DNA from: Paenibacillus cookii
Lineage (GTDB): Bacteria > Bacillota > Bacilli > Paenibacillales > Paenibacillaceae
Assembly: GCF_018333375.1 (NCBI RefSeq)
Contig: NZ_BORW01000007.1
Coordinates: 62,001-126,000 of the forward strand
Direction of reading: 5' to 3'
DNA: 64,000 bases
The translations under genes and the position numbers were made by a program. Of the stretch, positions 62,802 through 64,000 are shown piece after piece. Positions within the stretch are counted from its first letter, which is position 1, and each line of letters opens with the position of its first letter. The notes beneath the pieces were generated by a model. The model did not search any database, had not been told where the DNA came from, and saw only the letters and a list, made by a program, of their open reading frames with translations.

Positions 62802-63515
62802 TCAGGTTCTGGCTTTGGCTTTGCCGCGCTGCAAAACCGACTTGAGTTCGTCCAGCTTGTGGATTTCATACGTCGGAACGATGCCGGTCGGGTTCGGCAG
62901 GCGGTCCGGATTATACCAGCACGTATCGATGCCGATGTTGTTTCCGCCTTGGATATCGGAGGTTAAGGAATCGCCGACCATCAGCATTTTTTCTTTTTCG
63001 TTGCTGCCGATTTGGGTAAAAGCATGCTCGAAGATCCCCGGCTGCGGTTTTTGGAAGCCCGTATCCTCGGAAACGATCACCGCTTCGAAAAAGTCTTTAA
63101 GCGCCGAACGGTTAAGCCGCCCGAACTGCACCTGCTTGATGCCGTTGGTGACGGCGGCGATGCGGTAGCCGTTGTCCTTCAAATATTGCAGCAGCTCAAG
63201 CGCCCCCTCAAACACGTACGAATGCTCCGAAAGGGATTGGATGTAGCGGTCGCTGACGATTTGCGCATCCTCCTCCAGCTTTTGCTCCTGGCAAAACCGG
63301 CGGAAACGCTCCACCTTCAAATCGGTCGAATTGATGAACCCCTGCTCAAGTTCCTTCCACAGCCCTTTGTTGATCCGGTTATAGCAATCGATGATGCCGG
63401 CATCCTCCGGATCGAGATTCAGGCTCGAAATGACGTAAGCCAAGGCGCGCGCCTCGGACATTTTAAAATCAAACAACGTTTCATCCAGATCGAATAAAAT
63501 CCATTCGTAAGACAA
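62802..63515 (-). CDS. HAD-superfamily hydrolase, YjjG-type noncanonical pyrimidine nucleotidase
   Basis: This 237-residue phosphatase has HAD motif I ILFDLDETLFDF, with the nucleophile Asp and the general acid two residues later. Motif II is in AAVTNGIKQVQ, motif III around GLQKPQ-like FQKPQPGIFEHAF, and motif IV in MLMVGDSLTSDIQGGNNIGI. A helical cap lies between motifs I and II. Closest resemblance is to YjjG/TIGR02254 nucleotidases that remove damaged pyrimidine nucleotides. It stands alone. The substrate is by homology only. Confidence 0.87.
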   Translation of the reverse strand: MSYEWILFDLDETLFDFKMSEARALAYVISSLNLDPEDAGIIDCYNRINKGLWKELEQGFINSTDLKVERFRRFCQEQKLEEDAQIVSDRYIQSLSEHSYVFEGALELLQYLKDNGYRIAAVTNGIKQVQFGRLNRSALKDFFEAVIVSEDTGFQKPQPGIFEHAFTQIGSNEKEKMLMVGDSLTSDIQGGNNIGIDTCWYNPDRLPNPTGIVPTYEIHKLDELKSVLQRGKAKART

Positions 63516-63639
63516 ATTGCAGGCCTTCCTTCTATGTAAAATCGGCTTCTTGCAGCCTTTATCCTAACTAGTTTAAGGGAAAAAACGCATTTTATCCACC
63601 TTCGCCGGGACTTCTTCCGGGCACGCAGGTTTCCGTCAA

Positions 63640-63695
63640 CAAAAAAAAGCACGCGGCCCGCCGGACGGATCTCCGAAAGACAAGCCATGTGCTTC
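63640..63695 (-). terminator. Terminator of the DUF4177 gene
   Basis: AAGCAC and GTGCTT arms with partial inner pairing are followed by eight T on the minus strand, 18 bases after the stop codon. Confidence 0.75.
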
Positions 63696-63712
63696 TGGTT
63701 ATTGGACGAGCG

Positions 63713-63907
63713 TTACACCTTTCTTTTGAACACGGCGATGACATCCCTGGAATGTCCTTGGCCCGCGCTGGTGTCGAAGCAGGAGGTCAGCTCCCAGCCT
63801 TCCATGCCGCATTCGTTCAGCAGTTGTTCGAATTCCTCTTCGTCCACCTTTCCTCCCAAAAAGCCGCCGGTTTGGTACTTGACCGTTTTGTACTCCCATT
63901 TTTCCAT
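63713..63907 (-). CDS. DUF4177 family small protein
   Basis: This 64-residue protein reads MEKWEYKTVKYQTGGFLGGK, ends DVIAVFKRKV and carries LLNECGMEGWELTSCF in the middle. This is the DUF4177 pattern (WEYK...LN-x-x-G-x-EGWEL...FKR). Function unknown; probably a small beta-alpha-beta protein. Nothing else is seen from 63908 to the window end. Confidence 0.85.
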   Translation of the reverse strand: MEKWEYKTVKYQTGGFLGGKVDEEEFEQLLNECGMEGWELTSCFDTSAGQGHSRDVIAVFKRKV

Positions 63908-64000
63908 CGTCTAACGCATCCCTTCGAATATTGATTATATTCAACCCCGATGACCGCGTCGCCCATGGACGGAGCAGCGGCGGTACCAGGAATCCAGCAA

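Overview
The window looks like a chromosomal segment of a Paenibacillus-type, moderate-GC Bacillota. Supporting this are strong AGGAGG-type ribosome binding sites, a T-box leader on ilvBNC, an infC-rpmI-rplT operon with an L20-type leader, Bacillus-like araA/araB/araD/araM/araR genes, several carbohydrate ABC importers with lipoprotein binding proteins, and many rho-independent terminators. No rRNA, tRNA, CRISPR array, insertion sequence or prophage was seen.

Layout. 1-3630: branched-chain amino acid operon ilvB-ilvN-ilvC (minus strand, ilvC cut by the window edge) behind a T-box with a probable CUC (Leu) specifier. 3.7-4.6 kb: a GNAT acetyltransferase and a Gly/Tyr/Pro-tailed small protein. 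4.7-9.5 kb: a BMP-family nucleoside ABC importer. 9.9-11.3 kb: infC-rpmI-rplT, with infC starting at ATT. 11.3-12.6 kb: a processive family-2 glycosyltransferase. 13.0-18.5 kb: an accessory island, the most interesting part of the window. 18.6-32.7 kb: housekeeping genes (PAP2 phosphatase, UgtP-like glycosyltransferase, trmB, mnmL/mnmM-type tRNA modification pair, manA, lipase, B12-radical SAM protein, recQ, NUDIX hydrolase, LCP protein), including a 51-residue gene at 31268. 32.8-37.3 kb: odhAB, 2-oxoglutarate dehydrogenase. 37.3-39 kb: DUF72 protein and a P-loop kinase. 39-59.8 kb: a 20-kb arabinan/arabinose utilisation region. 59.9-64 kb: YwaF-like membrane protein, cysK, an SDR gene remnant, a secreted protein, a HAD phosphatase and a DUF4177 protein.

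The island at 13.0-18.5 kb reads as a small disulfide-rich bacteriocin system. A 63-residue peptide with eight cysteines (17100-17291) has the cysteine layout and C-terminal EWG motif of the laterosporulins, which are defensin-like bacteriocins of Brevibacillus. It is followed, after an intergenic hairpin, by six tightly packed or overlapping genes: a CxxC thioredoxin-like protein, an ABC exporter without a peptidase domain, a second CxxC thioredoxin-like protein, a MauE-like membrane protein with a CxC motif, a membrane-anchored thioredoxin-like protein without CxxC, and an unknown protein. A divergent LytTR-domain regulator with no visible kinase partner stands opposite. My inference is a bacteriocin carrying its own disulfide-forming and export machinery.

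In the arabinose region, AraR (57 kb) probably controls araA, araD and an arabinoside importer 11-14 kb away. Near-identical palindromes (core TTGTACGTACAA/T) lie upstream of all three. Two GH51 arabinofuranosidases and one GH43 enzyme release arabinose, two ABC importers bring in oligosaccharides, and AraA-AraB-AraD feed the pentose phosphate pathway. Two paralogous ArsR-type regulators (about 94% identical) each stand divergently to a GH51 gene or an importer. Each intergenic region also holds a CcpA cre-like site.
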